Origin: Atopsyche davidsoni
Taxonomy: Eukaryota > Arthropoda > Insecta > Trichoptera > Hydrobiosidae
Assembly: GCA_022113835.1 (NCBI GenBank)
Contig: JAILWY010000009.1
Location: 14,546,001 to 14,610,000, forward strand
Direction: 5' to 3'
Length of the DNA stretch: 64,000 bases
Positions 12,921-26,869 of the stretch are shown here, piece after piece. A program made the position numbers and the translations under genes. Numbering within the stretch: the first letter of the stretch is position 1; every line of letters begins with the position of its first letter. The notes under the pieces were generated by a model that searched no databases, was not told the origin of the DNA, and was given only the letters and a program-made list of their open reading frames with translations.

Positions 12921-13489
12921 CAGGTCCACCTAGAAGCCAGATAATGTTTTATTGCATGGTTTTGCGGCATTTTATGAAGAGTTGTAAAACTGTAAGTGAA
13001 AAGTAGAGCATGAAGAATGAATGACGCCAGTAAATAATTATTTGAATTATTTCTGCTTTAGTGAACGATTTTGCTTAAGAAGGCGTAAGCGTAAAAGCAG
13101 TAAACTAGTGTTTGTATAACTCAACCGTAAATTGACAATTAAAAAAAGTTCATTTTAAATAACTCGTGTGTGACGTAATTCACAGTTGATCATTTATCAA
13201 CCTTTCAGAAACAAAAATATACAGTATTTTCTTAGTGTGTAAAAATGGTAATCTGTAAATATTGACGATGCCAATCATTTGCATTACGTTTGCTAGACTG
13301 TTTTCTGCAAATTGTGATTATAATCAAACAAAAGCACGTTCCCTTCTTAAATATAAATCATGTTTCATTTCAGAAAAAGCCATAGTGTATTTATTTGATT
13401 AGTAAAAGTTTATTTATGTATATGTTTAAGTTTTTAAGTATAAACTTATTTGCTGGGCATTAAGAGATATTTTTTCTTAGTTAGTGCGG

Positions 13490-13740
13490 ACAAGGATAGA
13501 GGAAGTAGACTTCTTCATTGATCAGACTGATCGATCCGATTCTATCGGTTTTTCTAATAAGGCGCTGCTCGAATTCAATGTTTATCAATGAAAGCCTAAG
13601 TTTCTTGATGAGCTGTTGTGGCCTGCAGGCGGAGGCAGTTCTGACTCGTTGCGGTTGGAAATTAATAGATTTCCTATGCAGTCGATCACGAAAGAAAAAT
13701 TAGATGCTCGTTCTCAATTCTAGCCTGATTCTACCTTGCT
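13490..13740. promoter_or_regulatory. GC-richer patch 12
   Basis: Contains TGATCAGACTGATCGATCCG and GGCCTGCAGGCGGAGGCAG. No gene recognised. Confidence 0.22.
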
Positions 13741-14459
13741 TACTTAAATTTGACTTGAAAGCCACATTTACCTTTGTGATGTCATTTGTTGAAATTTGCA
13801 CACTATGCATACACCAGTAATTCAAAAAAATTAAATAAATATTCATTCAAATTATATTATACTATAGTATATGTTCACTGTGAGTCGAAAATTTCACGTA
13901 AGCGTTAAGTGTTTTATCATGTTTGTTTTATAAAAGTACCATTACGAGTTGATGATAGATCAGTTTTGTACATTTATTTTTCGTTCTTATAAATGAAGGA
14001 TCGTTTGTTGAACTTTGCTTTTACATTTATAACAGAGTCATTGACCCACCCAAATATATTTTTTATTTGAACTTTGTAGAAACATATATTTATTTTATGA
14101 AGATGAATTCTTTCATACACTACATATATTGATGTTATCAACAGATAATTTTATGCCCGAAGATTTGTCTACAGTACTAGAATCAGCTGTTTGTTCAGTC
14201 TGACATTGTAATTTCAGAATGACTGTATTGATTTAATAATAATGTGAGGTTCGAAAAATCAATAAATTAATTTGAATTAAAAAAAGCACATCCATTGTAA
14301 GCAAACAAGGGAGCTAACTGTGGGCCGCGAGGTGGTTTTAAGATGTATCCATAACAAATTAATATTGTGATATTAAAATTAATCAAAAGCAAGTGATTTA
14401 TGAGTGAATTTAATAGTATGTCCTCGCGAATAAAATTCAGTAAAACCCACTAGTCTAGT

Positions 14460-14840
14460 CATGAAAGATTATGCGCTTGTCACTGAGTAATTTATTCCCC
14501 GGCTTGTGTAACTCCGGCAGTAAACTGGCGAGTCGACGCCGTTGCGTGCCGCATTTCCCGGCCGGGGGATTATAGCCTAATAAATATGTTTGCACGCGTC
14601 TGATTTTAATTTGGAAATCCATTTTTGATTATGCAATGAATTCTTATTGAAAAAACGTTTGCCCGATCGCGCGGAACTAATTGGCAGACCGACCGGCCGG
14701 CGGGCGCAATTCCGATATTGATTTATTCCGTCGACTCACCGTAGTAATGAGACCGTAGCTGCCTCGTAGCGCGCTGTACTAAACCGCACGCTCTACGTAC
14801 ACAATCAATCCACGGACAGTCGCATGCCTCAAACGATATT
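14460..14840. promoter_or_regulatory. GC island 13
   Basis: Two GC cores (TTTCCCGGCCGGGGGATTAT and GACCGACCGGCCGGCGGGCG) with TAATTTATT, GCCTAATAAATATG and CTAATTGGC homeodomain-like sites between them. Confidence 0.4.
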
Positions 14841-15349
14841 GAATTCAGGAAAAGTGGTCAGTGGTTATTGACTCTATACATGGTTTGTGTTGTACATATT
14901 TGATAGATCGTTGCATTCCTTATACTTTCATTTGACTATAGTATTTTTTTGCATTTTGAATTAATCTTATGTATACGGTTTTTTTTTAAATTTTAATGAA
15001 ACAGTATTAAAAATGTTGTACTTTTAATGTCGAACGCAGAGTATTCGATCGTTTTTCATAATCAATCATAACCCCCGAGTATAATGCGAAAATACCGCAC
15101 GCAATTAATATTTTCAGAATGTGGTCAGTTGAAATGTTATTTGAATTAATTAATACAATTAGTTATCGTGACTTTGGTAACCATCATCCAATACGTTCTG
15201 TTTGATTTAATTAATATCTCGCAACAAGTTATATATGCTGATACAGACTTGATCGTATGTAGGTAATATTGATTACGCGTGTAATCTTTTCAACGATCTA
15301 CTAACAGACACTTTCAAGTCGAGTGGAAAATGTTGTTTATTAGTTTTGT

Positions 15350-15620
15350 CTGCTGTAGTTGTCCTTCCTCGATTTATCTCGCCGTCCTCGAGGCGGGGCG
15401 AGAGTCCAGGGTAGCGCTCGACTTGAGGGGCAAACGATGTGATACTTTATCCAGCCATGAACAAACCGAACGGTCGCGCAGCTCATGAAAATATATTAAT
15501 GCCGCAAGGCGGGGTTGTCCGACTGAGCGAGTTAATTGTATCGAAGCAGATTTTATTCGCGCTGCAACACCGGAGCGTATTCCCAAGCTTTAGATTAAAG
15601 CTCAGTGTGACTTTAAAGCT
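15350..15620. promoter_or_regulatory. GC island 14
   Basis: TCGCCGTCCTCGAGGCGGGG core, then GCTCATGAAAATATATTAATG and GGCGGGGTTGTCCG. Open on both strands. Confidence 0.3.
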
Positions 15621-16189
15621 TTCAGTTGTTTATGCATTGGTCCATTGCATTTCTCTTGTATTTTCACTATCTTAGATTCTTATACAAATATATGGTATGT
15701 ATGTTTAATGATAGCCATAACTATTATATAACAATAGTATCATAGTTATTAGAACCAATGGGGCATCTGTTCCATTTGACTTTTTATGTAAATAGCGCAC
15801 TGTTGCCTTTTATCTTATAATCTGTTATATTGTATTTGTTCATATTGATTTATAGTTCATCAAATTCAATTTTTAATTATGACTGCCTAGATGTATAAAT
15901 ATATATTTCTTGTGTCCATAAAAATTGAACAATGCATTGAAGATTCATCTTTGATTTTGATCTTTATTTAGCAGAGTGTTGTTTTAACTACGCATAAAAT
16001 ATTTGCATTCTTCCCTTTGAAAACGTTTTAGTTGTACCATAATGAATTCCAAACACACCAAGCTTACATTCAAGCAGTCAACCTGCGTTGTTATAACTGT
16101 TGTATCTTATGTAAAATGTAAGTATTACTTACGTATTAAAATAAGCTATCTTAAAAGATTATTATTTCAGCACGAAAATACGTTATGCG

Positions 16190-16510
16190 GTTCGCTAGAG
16201 GCGGTCTAAAGTTTCAATAACACCGGTATCTGATTAAGTCCAATCTTGCGAACTTTGACATTCCCCGCGGCCGGCTGCGGGAGAGCCTCGGATGCTCTCC
16301 ACCTCTTTCTCTTACCCCATCTCCCTCCCCCCTCCCTTCACTTTTAAATTGTTTTCTTAGTAAAAAGAGATCCTCATAAAGTTTTTGCCGACCGAGCTGC
16401 AAACGGGCCTGAGATACCGGGTTATTGTAAATTCTTATTATCATTTTCTTTTCTGCGGGATGGCTTCTTATGAATCCTCGTTGTCGGGAGATCACTTCTG
16501 GGATTAGTCC
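16190..16510. promoter_or_regulatory. GC island 15 with pyrimidine tract
   Basis: CCCCGCGGCCGGCTGCGGG precedes a C/T tract at about 16299-16340 (ACCCCATCTCCCTCCCCCC). Confidence 0.3.
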
Positions 16511-17219
16511 TCTTCAGATAAAGCATCATTTGTTTGCTGGTTTTTCAGGCATCGTCGATAGTTGTATGAGTTTTTGGATTCGTTGAAAATATTTTATCTT
16601 TAATTTAACACATCGGCTCTGAATGTTGAGAAAGCCAAAAATCAAATATAATTGAAACCGCACAATATTGAGAACCTCATATTAATTAGTGATAGTTTGA
16701 TTTTTTAAAAATTTCAATTTATATATTTTTTTAAATATTTGGGGCTGTAAAAATAAAATTAATCCATTTAAATTTCATGAATTAGGTTTGTTTAGCAGAA
16801 ATTTTATATAAATGAATATTTAACTAGCTATAAAATTGTTTGTCGCTTAACTTTATTGTAAATAAATTACATTAAGTCCTACTTAACTTATTTGATATGA
16901 TCGGCGTCCGTTATTGCTCTCGTGTATGGATTATATACACTTATGGATACTTTTAAATTAATTATGTATTGTATTGATAATACTAACAACAACAAAAAAA
17001 ATTCACCGACATTGAGTTTCTTTTTAATGTAGACTTTTATTTCAGCACTCAAATTATGTCCTATGAAAAAATACTTGCCATAAAAAATTGACACAATTGA
17101 ATTATGATACTTTTTTTCATTTGATGTTGAATTAATTGACAATTAGGTCATGATTAACGACCTTATTAGTGGGAACAAAACATTAACTGGGCTTAATAAT
17201 TCATGCGAACAGCTTTTTG

Positions 17220-17460
17220 TGGTAGCGCCTTCTACATTCACATGACAAAGCTATTTTATAGCGGTCTTGCCTCTTGGATGTTCTTGCCGTGGAGAGGCAG
17301 ACTTATGAACGCAATTTGTTAGTTTCATCGTCGCTGGGATCCCCGAGCCTCTCGCTCATGTCTCCGCTGCTAAGTCTCGGTTATTGCACCACTTCCCACG
17401 ACAGCGAGCCGGGACACGAGCCTGATATATGCCCTATTCGAAATGAGACCTGTCATTAGT
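17220..17460. promoter_or_regulatory. GC-richer patch 16
   Basis: Contains GGGATCCCCGAGCCTCTCGC and GACAGCGAGCCGGGACACGA. No gene recognised. Confidence 0.25.
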
Positions 17461-18439
17461 AAATCGCTTGCTATAATTGGATCAAATATACATTTTCTAT
17501 ATCTGAGATTAAATTCGTTGAATTAAAATTATAACATTATCACGCCAAAATATTTTATGTTTGAGTAAAACATAAATTTCTCTTCTCTCTATAGTACGTT
17601 ATAATAATTATGATAGTAGATTTTGACATCCTTTGTTATTAGATTCACTCTGTTTTTATTTTTAAGTTTTCGACATTTTGTTTCGTCTGGTACCGGGACC
17701 GCAACATAGGAAACTTAATATTTAAACGCAGCACAACATCCAAAAACCAAATAAATGTAGTCCCAGTTATATATTTTTTGGTAGTAAATATTAAATGTAA
17801 TTAAAAGCATCATTTCGAAATTTAATTGAAAAGAGATTTGAAATGTAAAATGTATTTACAACGTTTTTTGTAAAATTAATTATAACTGCAAAGAAAACAA
17901 TTTATATTTCTTTGAATATATTTTTTTAGTCTTGTTATCTTTAATTGCAGTAGAATAAGCGTATAAAAAGTGTGTTCGAGGTTATATTTCCATTTGTATG
18001 ATTCCGCCTCAGCACCCCCACTGGATACTAACGCTTTAAAGTCAAAACACCGTACTCAAAACTCTTATCTACATTTGCTTAAAATGTAAATTTAAGGCGA
18101 CTGTCGAAATAATTTACATTTCTGTTAAAGTTCTTAAAGTTGACTCTTTAAAGATATGTCTTGGATGCGACGTTTAAATATTTAGATAAACAATTTTTCA
18201 ATCACTTACTTACAAATATAATGTTTTCTTATTGTTACGCCATTGCAATTTATGGGTTTATTTATTATTCACAACAAAATGATATTATGACGGTTTGATA
18301 ATAAAATCGCGCTGGAGTAATGGGGGTCAGTTTTATTCTATATTTTAATGATATAATATACGTTCTGATTTCTAATAGCATGTCATTTATTTGTTTTCTC
18401 TGGAGAGTGGTTTTGTATTTTTTTTTTAAGGTAAAATTC

Positions 18440-18680
18440 TGTTTTGTCAGGTGCGGCGTTCGGCTTGCGAGGTGTCTATCGTCTCGGCTTTCATGGCTGT
18501 CCTTATGTCGAATGTTCTCAAGTGTCGACGACTCCGCGACGTTCGACCTTTTCTCGGCGCCTCCGATAGGGTTCAAGACCGGCGAGCTGGTCGTTTGTTG
18601 TGGTCGCCGCGTGTCCCACGACCGCCGGTTGTCTGCCGAGGCATGACCGACCTCACCTGACCCCCTGAACAACCCCCGAA
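18440..18680. promoter_or_regulatory. GC island 17 with acceptor-like 5' edge
   Basis: A T-tract and TTCTGTTTTGTCAG directly precede a CG-rich block that is open in two + frames and one - frame. No downstream donor in frame and no recognisable domain. Confidence 0.28.
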
Positions 18681-19559
18681 CCTTTAATTATACCCATTTT
18701 ACAATACCGTGTCATTGATACTCTTATTCACAAAGGAAGGCGCACTGTCGGGGTAAAATAATCCGCCGTATTTTATTGCAATGAGACATGTCATTTGTCA
18801 ATTAGTATAATCAAAAATCACATTTTAAAATAGGTACTGTTCAAATTTTCATCTTGTAAAATCTATCTTTTATCGATACTGTGTACAAGTAATATATACT
18901 ATGTAATCATTCTTATATCGATTTTATAGTTTAGATTCAATGACCGTTAAAATGCCTTCAATACTGAGCTAATAATAAAGAGCATTTGTATTTTTGTTCT
19001 AAAGTTGTTAGTATTTTAAATTAACAGTATGTATGTATGTATTGTATGTGTTTAAAAAAAAATCTGTTTTTTTTAATCATGCTTTAATGTAAATTTGTTA
19101 ATATATCAATTACTGATACGAAAAATAATGGTTTCAACGAATAAATGAGACGTCAGGTGTTTGTTAGATCACTGCATGTATCTTGCAATACTTGGGTGCA
19201 AATACTATTTCATTTATCTCTTTAATATAGCTTCAATACTCAATTTGCTGTTAAGTAAAACCTATTCTCTCTGGTATCAACTTTCGCTTCGAGTCCTGGA
19301 TTTTATTGATTAGCTTTTGCACGTTCTTTTATAAATTTCCGAGTATACATATTTAATGAGGGTTGGGTTTAACAACGACCGGGTATTAACTCGAGTCACG
19401 AGCTTTCATCTAAAATAACCTTTTTACTAAAATATTATATTCTTTCTCATTTAAACACTTTTTTCAACGATAGCATTTAAATTAAAAGTAAATACATCCT
19501 GATTCTAAAGTCATAAAATCTATATGTTTATAGCATCCCTTTCAAAGTAATACTCATTC

Positions 19560-19830
19560 ATTTGTGGTTAAGGTGAACCTCGGCCTGGTGAGCACACCGA
19601 CGATATCTTTCTGCCATATTCACTCCTCAAAGGGGAGGGTAAAGCTTTTGATTTGTTTCAAGTTGGCCTGAAAATTTGCAACTAGCAACCTTAAAGCGGG
19701 GTTGTTATACCCGTAGGTATATACGACTATGATTCCCTCTGATGCAATCGAGCGTGAACTGCCACCCTCGACTGCTCTCCCCCTAACAGCTGACTCTTCC
19801 CGGAGACCACTTTTCAGCCCAGTAAAACAG
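19560..19830. promoter_or_regulatory. GC-richer patch 18
   Basis: Moderately GC-rich with AACCTCGGCCTGGTGAGCAC and AAAGGGGAGGGTAAAGC. No open frame of note. Confidence 0.25.
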
Positions 19831-20499
19831 AGCCTTTGTTTTTAATTTGAACAAATATGGCCAGAAAATAGTAAAAATAATAAAGAGTGTGATTTTTATT
19901 TGGCGTTATGGTCGTTGACAGAGAGTACTTGGTGGAATTCCATTTTAATATTTTGAATAATAAGTTAAATACTTGAGTGATTTTTCCACACTTGTGGAAT
20001 AAATTTGGACAATCGAAATTTGTAAATAAAACACATAGCAAGTTTCGGAGCTTCTATCCCCGTGGAAAATTGTTAACTGTAGTTTAAAATAATACTATAA
20101 ATGTTTTATGTTTCATGTATTAATATAATCTTGAAATGTGTTTTTCTTATAAACTCTTTGTATTTTTTTGCCAACGATGTTTTCAGTTAGCAACTCAATT
20201 GATATTAACTGTATTTTAGCGGACAAAAAAAAAAACAGAAAAAAAAATTGTTTTACGAGAAGTATTAAAAAATTACTGTTTTAGAAAGTCGCCTCGAGGC
20301 ACAACATTTTTTTAAGGATAAATTAGTAGAATTTGTTAGTATCCTCAGCATTCTGCCTGAATAAACATTAAAAAAATTAAACTTTAAATACATTTTTAAA
20401 ATATAATAATTGAATTCCACCAATTACTTTACGCTACAAATATAGAATATATCATAAATATTGACAACTTTACGTTTGTCGATTCTCGATAGGACACCG

Positions 20500-20790
20500 C
20501 TTATCGGATTAAACTTGACGAGGATACCACTATAGAAATGAGCCGCGGGGTATTGCGTCCAGGAATGTTTTCTTGCTGAAGGTATAAAACACTCGTGCTG
20601 ACGTCATAATCCTATTTTCTCTGGAATATTCCCAATACCGAGGGGGGGGGGGGCTGAGCCGTCCAAAACGATTTCCGATTTCATAGTCGGTTGGTCTGCT
20701 ACGTGACAGTATTCCCGGCCGTGTAGACTGCATTCATAGAAACATATGGGGCTTGACCTGCCACGGACCTGCACATAGCAAACCCTAACT
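20500..20790. promoter_or_regulatory. GC-richer patch 19 with G12 run
   Basis: Includes an uninterrupted run of 12 G at 20642-20653, CCGCGGGG, and GACGTCA (a CRE-like ACGTCA) near 20600. Confidence 0.28.
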
Positions 20791-21269
20791 ACTGGACAAC
20801 ATTTATTTTTAGGTTTTGGTTAGTATATATTTTTATGTATTTTGTTCATGAAGATCTACAAAAATTTAAGTCATTATCACTACACGGCTTATTTTCTTTG
20901 GTATAAGTTTTGATTATTGACCCGACGTTTCGTACCGATACTGGCGCCAATTACCTTAAAAACGACACCTATAGTATCAATAATCAAATTTGATAAGATT
21001 TAAAACTCAAGGAAATTAGTTTATTAATAACGTCCGTCATAACCTGGAAGCAAATCTCACGATACGAGATGAGAGTGGCGGTGGCTGTTTGTATACAGCC
21101 TGTCATTCATAAATGGTATGCCTTGTACGTGTGTACTATTATTTTGTTGTAATATGGCCATAAATATGTTAAATATTAACAGGTCTATGAGTAAGATAAA
21201 TGTTTCTAATATTAATATAATAAAGTCTAAATTTTATTTTAGTAAAACTTGTATATAAGTGAGTGTAGG

Positions 21270-21430
21270 TGGCTCAAGTGGTTTTTCTCGGGTTAATGTT
21301 CTTGTAACAGCTGTCGTGGTCGTTTACCGTCTCCCGGTGACGCCGGGTAGTTTATATGGCGTCCGCATCCTTTATGATCCACTCCATCTCTGTGCATTCT
21401 AAGCCAAGACGGTCATAGCTTTCCGTTTAA
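21270..21430. promoter_or_regulatory. GC-richer patch 20
   Basis: CGTCTCCCGGTGACGCCGGG and TATGGCGTCCGCATCC. No gene recognised. Confidence 0.22.
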
Positions 21431-21639
21431 TTGTGTCTTAAGATAGTGCCTTGTATAGTATTCATTTTGAATATCATTTCTATAATTTAACGGCCAGTTT
21501 GGGGGCACAAAATAACCCTTTAATAATTCACCTACCGTACAAAATATTCAAACAAACTACTACATCGTTTGATTAACTTTACTGTCTTCTTGTGTATACG
21601 TTTGCAGAATAATTAAAATATGATAATTATTTGTGTGTT

Positions 21640-21790
21640 GTGCCGACTTGCTGATACGGGACTATGACGCACGTACACGGGACATGCTTCAACACGTGTT
21701 GCCCGCCGTCACGTTTTTGTTACGTGTGCACTTTACGTTGTGCGGGAGTTGCACCTGCCGAGCGCTCCGCAGTGTTTTGTTTCATTACAA
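21640..21790. promoter_or_regulatory. GC-richer patch 21 with CACGTG palindrome
   Basis: AACACGTGTT, a 10-bp perfect palindrome with an E-box at its centre, lies at 21691-21700. TACGTGTGCA and GTACACGG also occur. Confidence 0.3.
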
Positions 21791-22960
21791 ACCGCACATA
21801 TAAACATAAATTTTAAATTTGAGCAAACAAACTATCAACTGATTTAAAGCTACTGATTTGCATTCAATTCAATCCGACATATTCTAATTACAATATTTAT
21901 TACATATAAAATCTAACAAGTCTAAAAAAAAAACATCTTTACTATTTTGTTTTTCTTGTGGATGTAAATTGTTCGGTGAAGCTTCGATTAGTAATGGAAA
22001 CTTACTATCATAATAGATATTTCTTTATGTACAGAAATTTTCCAAATACTCATAAATGAATTAAATGAATACGTTTTTTTTTTTTTTAAGGTTACTGTAT
22101 TGGAGTAGACATCAAAATACCTTTATTGATCGATCCGTTAAGCCCCAAAGCAAAAAAATATCTTACATCAAATTAAGTACTTGGAAACTTTTTTTTACTG
22201 TATATAATATCAAATATTTTGTTAAAAATACAATGATATCAAAACGACAAATCAATGCAATTCGTATTAAATTTATTTGGTTATATTCAACGACCAAACG
22301 TTTAAGTAATTGATTTTATATGATCTCTTAATGAATATATATATGAAGATATTTCTATGTGCTAAAATTTTGTAGGTATCATGTTACGTTTCCTTCCTTC
22401 AATATTCGACTTTCCTGTTCAAACAGGAATCATGTTTGGATTCGATTTCTATTAAATAAACACGGCCAGCCAAGCATGTACTCGTTAATATTTATTTAGT
22501 CATGCTGTGTTATATGTTAAGGGAGGTTTTTAACCACTTTTGAATGTGATTTAATTATTGTGCATTTTTCTTCTCGGAAAATTACTGTAGCTTTAGGCAT
22601 TTGTGAGAAGCGCTTTATGCAAACACGCAGGACTAATAATCGTTAGTTAATCTTCACCGTTTCCATACTTATTTTGCATGGCTTCAATCTATTTTGGAAT
22701 ACCATAGTGTAAGTATTATTCAATGCTTATACGGAAGTAAGTATAAATTAGTATTAATATGATAATGGTGTAGCTTACTACTATTTCTGAAATATATGTT
22801 GAATATCAATTATTAGTTGAATTATAGACACCATAACTATTTCATTGTTAAATGATTCTTTACATGATAAATAATTTGTCTAATTTTGTTTAATTATCAG
22901 TAGATTTATATTAACTTTAAAAATACGAAATTCGCTGTATAGTTGAGATTATTATTAGTA

Positions 22961-22994
22961 TTACTATAATTTTGAGAAAAAAAAATTATAGTAA
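22961..22994. repeat. 13-bp AT-rich inverted repeat
   Basis: TTACTATAATTTT (22961-22973) pairs perfectly with AAAATTATAGTAA (22982-22994) around an 8-nt A-rich loop. Confidence 0.75.
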
Positions 22995-23629
22995 GTCATT
23001 TAATGATTAAGTGTTTGTTGCTGTTCTAATTTTATTTGTAATAAACTTGTATTCTGATTAAAAATATTTCAAACATAGATCTTGTCGTATTTGATTGAAA
23101 TATCAATCATCACAGCTTTTACCCCACAAAGGTTTTAACATGAAAGCACAATTTCATGTTGAGTATTAAATATTTTATTTAAACTCAAATGATAATATTT
23201 TGTGAAATTGTATTTTAAGACGGTTCCCAGTCGAGGATAATCTAAAATTCAAGCAATTTCACTTAGTAATATTTTGAAATGCTTATTTTCCTGTTCATTT
23301 TTTTCAACACAGCCTTTCAGCTTTTCATTTTTGATGTATCGCTACAAAGTTTCCAAGGTTTCGCTCTCCGCCACTGTCAGTCGGGATACATGGCGCAATA
23401 TGTTAAAACCAAGTTGTTTTTTTTCCATCCTACATGTTCTTCTATTTATATAAATTAATAAATTGAATTTGACTTTGAAAGTCATTCGAATGTTTCTAAG
23501 AAATCTCGTAATTAATATGCGAATGTAGGTGCCCTCGTTATAGCAATGCATACCAAATTTGTTGGGAATTAAGTATGAATATTATTTCGAAAATATTCCT
23601 GGAATTTCCTTTATATCAGGAATCGACGA

Positions 23630-23740
23630 TTTCAAACGACAAAAAACATTGAACCGCCCCCGGTCTCGATCCTGGTATTCTCAGTTTTTTGCCGCCGCTT
23701 TGCTTGTTTGACCGAACCGTAACCTCACCTCATGCGAATA
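23630..23740. promoter_or_regulatory. Short GC-richer patch 22
   Basis: GAACCGCCCCCGGTCTCGATC and TTGCCGCCGCTTTGC. About 110 bp. Confidence 0.2.
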
Positions 23741-24419
23741 CACGGATAATCTTTATTTCGTTTTGATCTTGTGGGATGTAAAAAAAGAGAAAGCCTACTT
23801 TCGCTGAGCTTATGGATATGAAGAATAAAAACCCAGTGTAATTTAATATTTTTAGCATAAAATTGCCAAAGGAACTAAGTATGAATAGAAATAATTGAAT
23901 ATATAGTTTATGTGAAAATAAATTCAGTGAAAATTTATTAAGAAACTTTAATGTAAATTGAAACGATCCGCAGAAATCAATGTAGTAAACCAAGCCATAG
24001 GAAAGAAATTACTATCTCTTTTTTTTTTTTAAACGTATTCAACAGGATATAGATAAAGATATAATCCACAATTCCGTAAATAGAGAAGCCTTATAAATAT
24101 GCACAATGCATAGTCAGTTGTACCGCGGATGTATTATTATATTGTTCACAAGTAATTTGACCCAGATTACGCCTCTGCTTTCATATTGTTACCAAACATA
24201 TATATCGTATTTCATTAAATTTAAAAAAAAAAAAAAACTATTTATTTTATATTTTGTATATTCATCTTTATTTTTGGTTTATTAGTCTGTTTGCTTTTAA
24301 ATATTAGTTTTTCTATTCAATTCGGTCTGCTAAGTTGCGTTTCGTTATTGTAATTTTCGTTAATATTTACAGGTTCGGACGTATTAAAACTTCCAAACAA
24401 CCGCCCATGTTTATTTTCC

Positions 24420-24740
24420 TGCTAAATATTACTTTTACTTGGACCACCCCGCCTCGTGCTCGCAGGCTTTGCCTCCCCCGAGCTCTGTGCGTTCGGTTCG
24501 GGGATGAAAAGATACGGTAACTCGGGGGATGTTGGAGGCTCATTGTTTACAGGATAAATAAAAACAACTTGTGCCGAAAGATTTGTCGTCTCCAGAGATT
24601 CGGGATGTTTACGACATCGTCGCGTTTCGATTGTTCGTTTATGATTTTTCGATATTACGTTTAGTGCTGCTTCTGTGCGGCTTTTATCGGGAAATTTTAA
24701 TCCGGCCAGTCTCGCGTAGCACTTTAACATTTTCTAATTT
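24420..24740. promoter_or_regulatory. GC island 23
   Basis: GGACCACCCCGCCTCGTGCT and GTGCGTTCGGTTCGGGG, open in both strands over 60-100 codons with no known domain. Confidence 0.28.
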
Positions 24741-25719
24741 TAGAAAATTTACGTTAAATTAATAATTGGAGACTTCAAAACTTTAGGGAATATTCAAATT
24801 GTTAGTATTAAATATAAAAATACAGTTCAATGGTTGTTACATTATTGCGTAGCTTTTGATTTAATGTAAATATTTACGCATTTAGTTTGAAACGTATGTT
24901 ATTTATTTTGCAATACTATTCTAGTTTTTAGACAAGGTTTTATTTGATGTAAAGTAACTAATTAAAAAAATAGTTTAATAACCCTCCCTTTATTATAAAT
25001 CCTAGTTTTTCCGTATTTGCTTTAAAAATCTTTTTGGTTATAGAATTGTTATTTAGTTAGTAAGATGACTTCTTTTTTAACAACAAATATTACCACAAGT
25101 CTTACCTCTATGCCTCACAAACTCTATTATTGGTATCGTTCTTCATATGCTAGCAAGACTTTTGGCATGGGTTGTAAGTAAATTCACGAAATACATTAAA
25201 TATATTTATTTTGAAAGTGCGCAGTAGACTGGAAAACCTCGCATGCAATAGTATCTCTCGCAAGTAAGCAGTACATAACAGTTATTTGTGTTACTTGCAC
25301 GGTTGTTTCTTCTTAATAGTAGATTTTCACGGAGAAAACGCATGAATATTCTGAAGGTTCCAGAGTTTGGCAACGTTAATTAAGCAATTCGCAGCGATAT
25401 TATTATATTATTAAGTTAGTTAAGAATCGCACAAATGAAAGTTGATCCTGCATTACCCAAGCCCAGTCCATGAGATTGCATACTCTGTAGTGACGGTAGC
25501 AAGAAAATAACATTTAAAATAAATCTAAGATAAGTACGTTTCAACAATAAATTATTAAATATATTGTATAGTAGATTTATGCAACTGACTATAAATTCAT
25601 AATGTGTAGAAACATTAGAAATCCTTGCCAATTCTGGTTGTGTAGATAAACACTTCACCCAGGAGCGAGGTAATAAAGTTTGATTGAGTATATATTCATC
25701 GAGGACCTATCGAGTTTTC

Positions 25720-26050
25720 TCAAGTGTTAATACATTTTCGCGTGTGCTCCGCCTCGGCTGGGTGCTTTATGGCCGCCTGTTAACATAACTTTTGGATACA
25801 TTTCAATCCAGGTAATTTGTCTACCTTCGCCGTTTCACGTGAAATACGCGGTCCGGATTTCTCTAATATTATGTATTGCGTAACAAGGAAAAAAACACGC
25901 GAAAAGGTTGGCAAAAATTCTACATAAATTCTGAAGAAACTGTTTTATGCGCATTTTCGGCACAACCCTTTTCAATATTATTTCTCCGAATTTCATACAG
26001 TTCCCGACGGTCGCTAACCGGTTATGTTTTAGAATACAGAGTGTACCGTA
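25720..26050. promoter_or_regulatory. GC-richer patch 24 with Abd-B-like site
   Basis: GTGCTCCGCCTCGGCTGGG leads to TTTATGGC at 25766-25773, which matches the known Abdominal-B core. TTTCACGTGAAA-like sequence lies at about 25830-25842. Confidence 0.3.
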
Positions 26051-26209
26051 CGTTTTATAATATTAAATATAAATTTGTACAACTTGCAGGTTAATTTGTG
26101 GATATAATTAATGTTGAATTAGCGGTATTTAAAAAAGGTTAAAAATATTAAAGTATGACGAATTTTCTTTCCGAGTCTGTAGTTTTGTAACAAGTTGTAA
26201 TTAAATTTG

Positions 26210-26340
26210 ACAAGCAAAGCCTCGAGCAGCTGTACTCGATCGTTAGTGCTGTCCGAGTGCTCTGCGAGTGTTTCGCTGATTATAAAAATATATTTTCCTA
26301 CATTTTCGCGCCGCTACACTTACGCTAAGGCGGCCGCCTT
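26210..26340. promoter_or_regulatory. Short GC-richer patch 25
   Basis: GCCTCGAGCAGCTGTACTCG and TAAGGCGGCCGCCTTTTAAT; the latter is a GCGGCCGC-centred palindrome (AAGGCGGCCGCCTT). Confidence 0.25.
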
Positions 26341-26816
26341 TTAATATTTTTTTCTTGCTAGTTTCTTGAATAAATTTATTTTATTTGTATAAAATAATTT
26401 AGCGATAAAACACACCGTAATAATTTAAACTGTTATTGTGTTTTTTTATTGAATTAGAATGTAATTTTAAAACATAGACGTAATTAATACTATTTCTATA
26501 TATGTTATGAAATTGAGTAGACTCTTAAACTGTTAAACTGTTAAAAGTAACATTTTTAATGTATTCCCTTTCTTATACTGTTTAATTTGCATGTTCATGT
26601 GTATTTTAAAAGGATAAGTTTAATCGGAAAAAAAGCCTTGGATGTGTCGTTTAAATCAGTTGGGGCATTTCCGAATTAACCCTTATGAAACTTTGTACTG
26701 GAAAGAAGGATTTAACTATTAAAAATTGATGAAATACAATTCTTAAAAATATTTAAAACACACGATGTTTCAGTTATGTTTTCAAATTAAAGTAGTTGCA
26801 ATATGCAATATTTTAT

Positions 26817-26834
26817 AAAAAAAAAAAAAAAAAA
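26817..26834. repeat. A18 homopolymer
   Basis: Eighteen consecutive A. There is no adjacent sequence recognisable as a retroelement body, so it is treated as a simple tract. Confidence 0.85.
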
Positions 26835-26869
26835 CACATGCTAAATGACTTTACAAGTGCTTTCTGTAA

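Noticed and set aside
26817..26834. A18 run as a poly(A) tail of a processed pseudogene or SINE
   Set aside because: The sequence upstream of the run shows no recognisable gene or SINE body.
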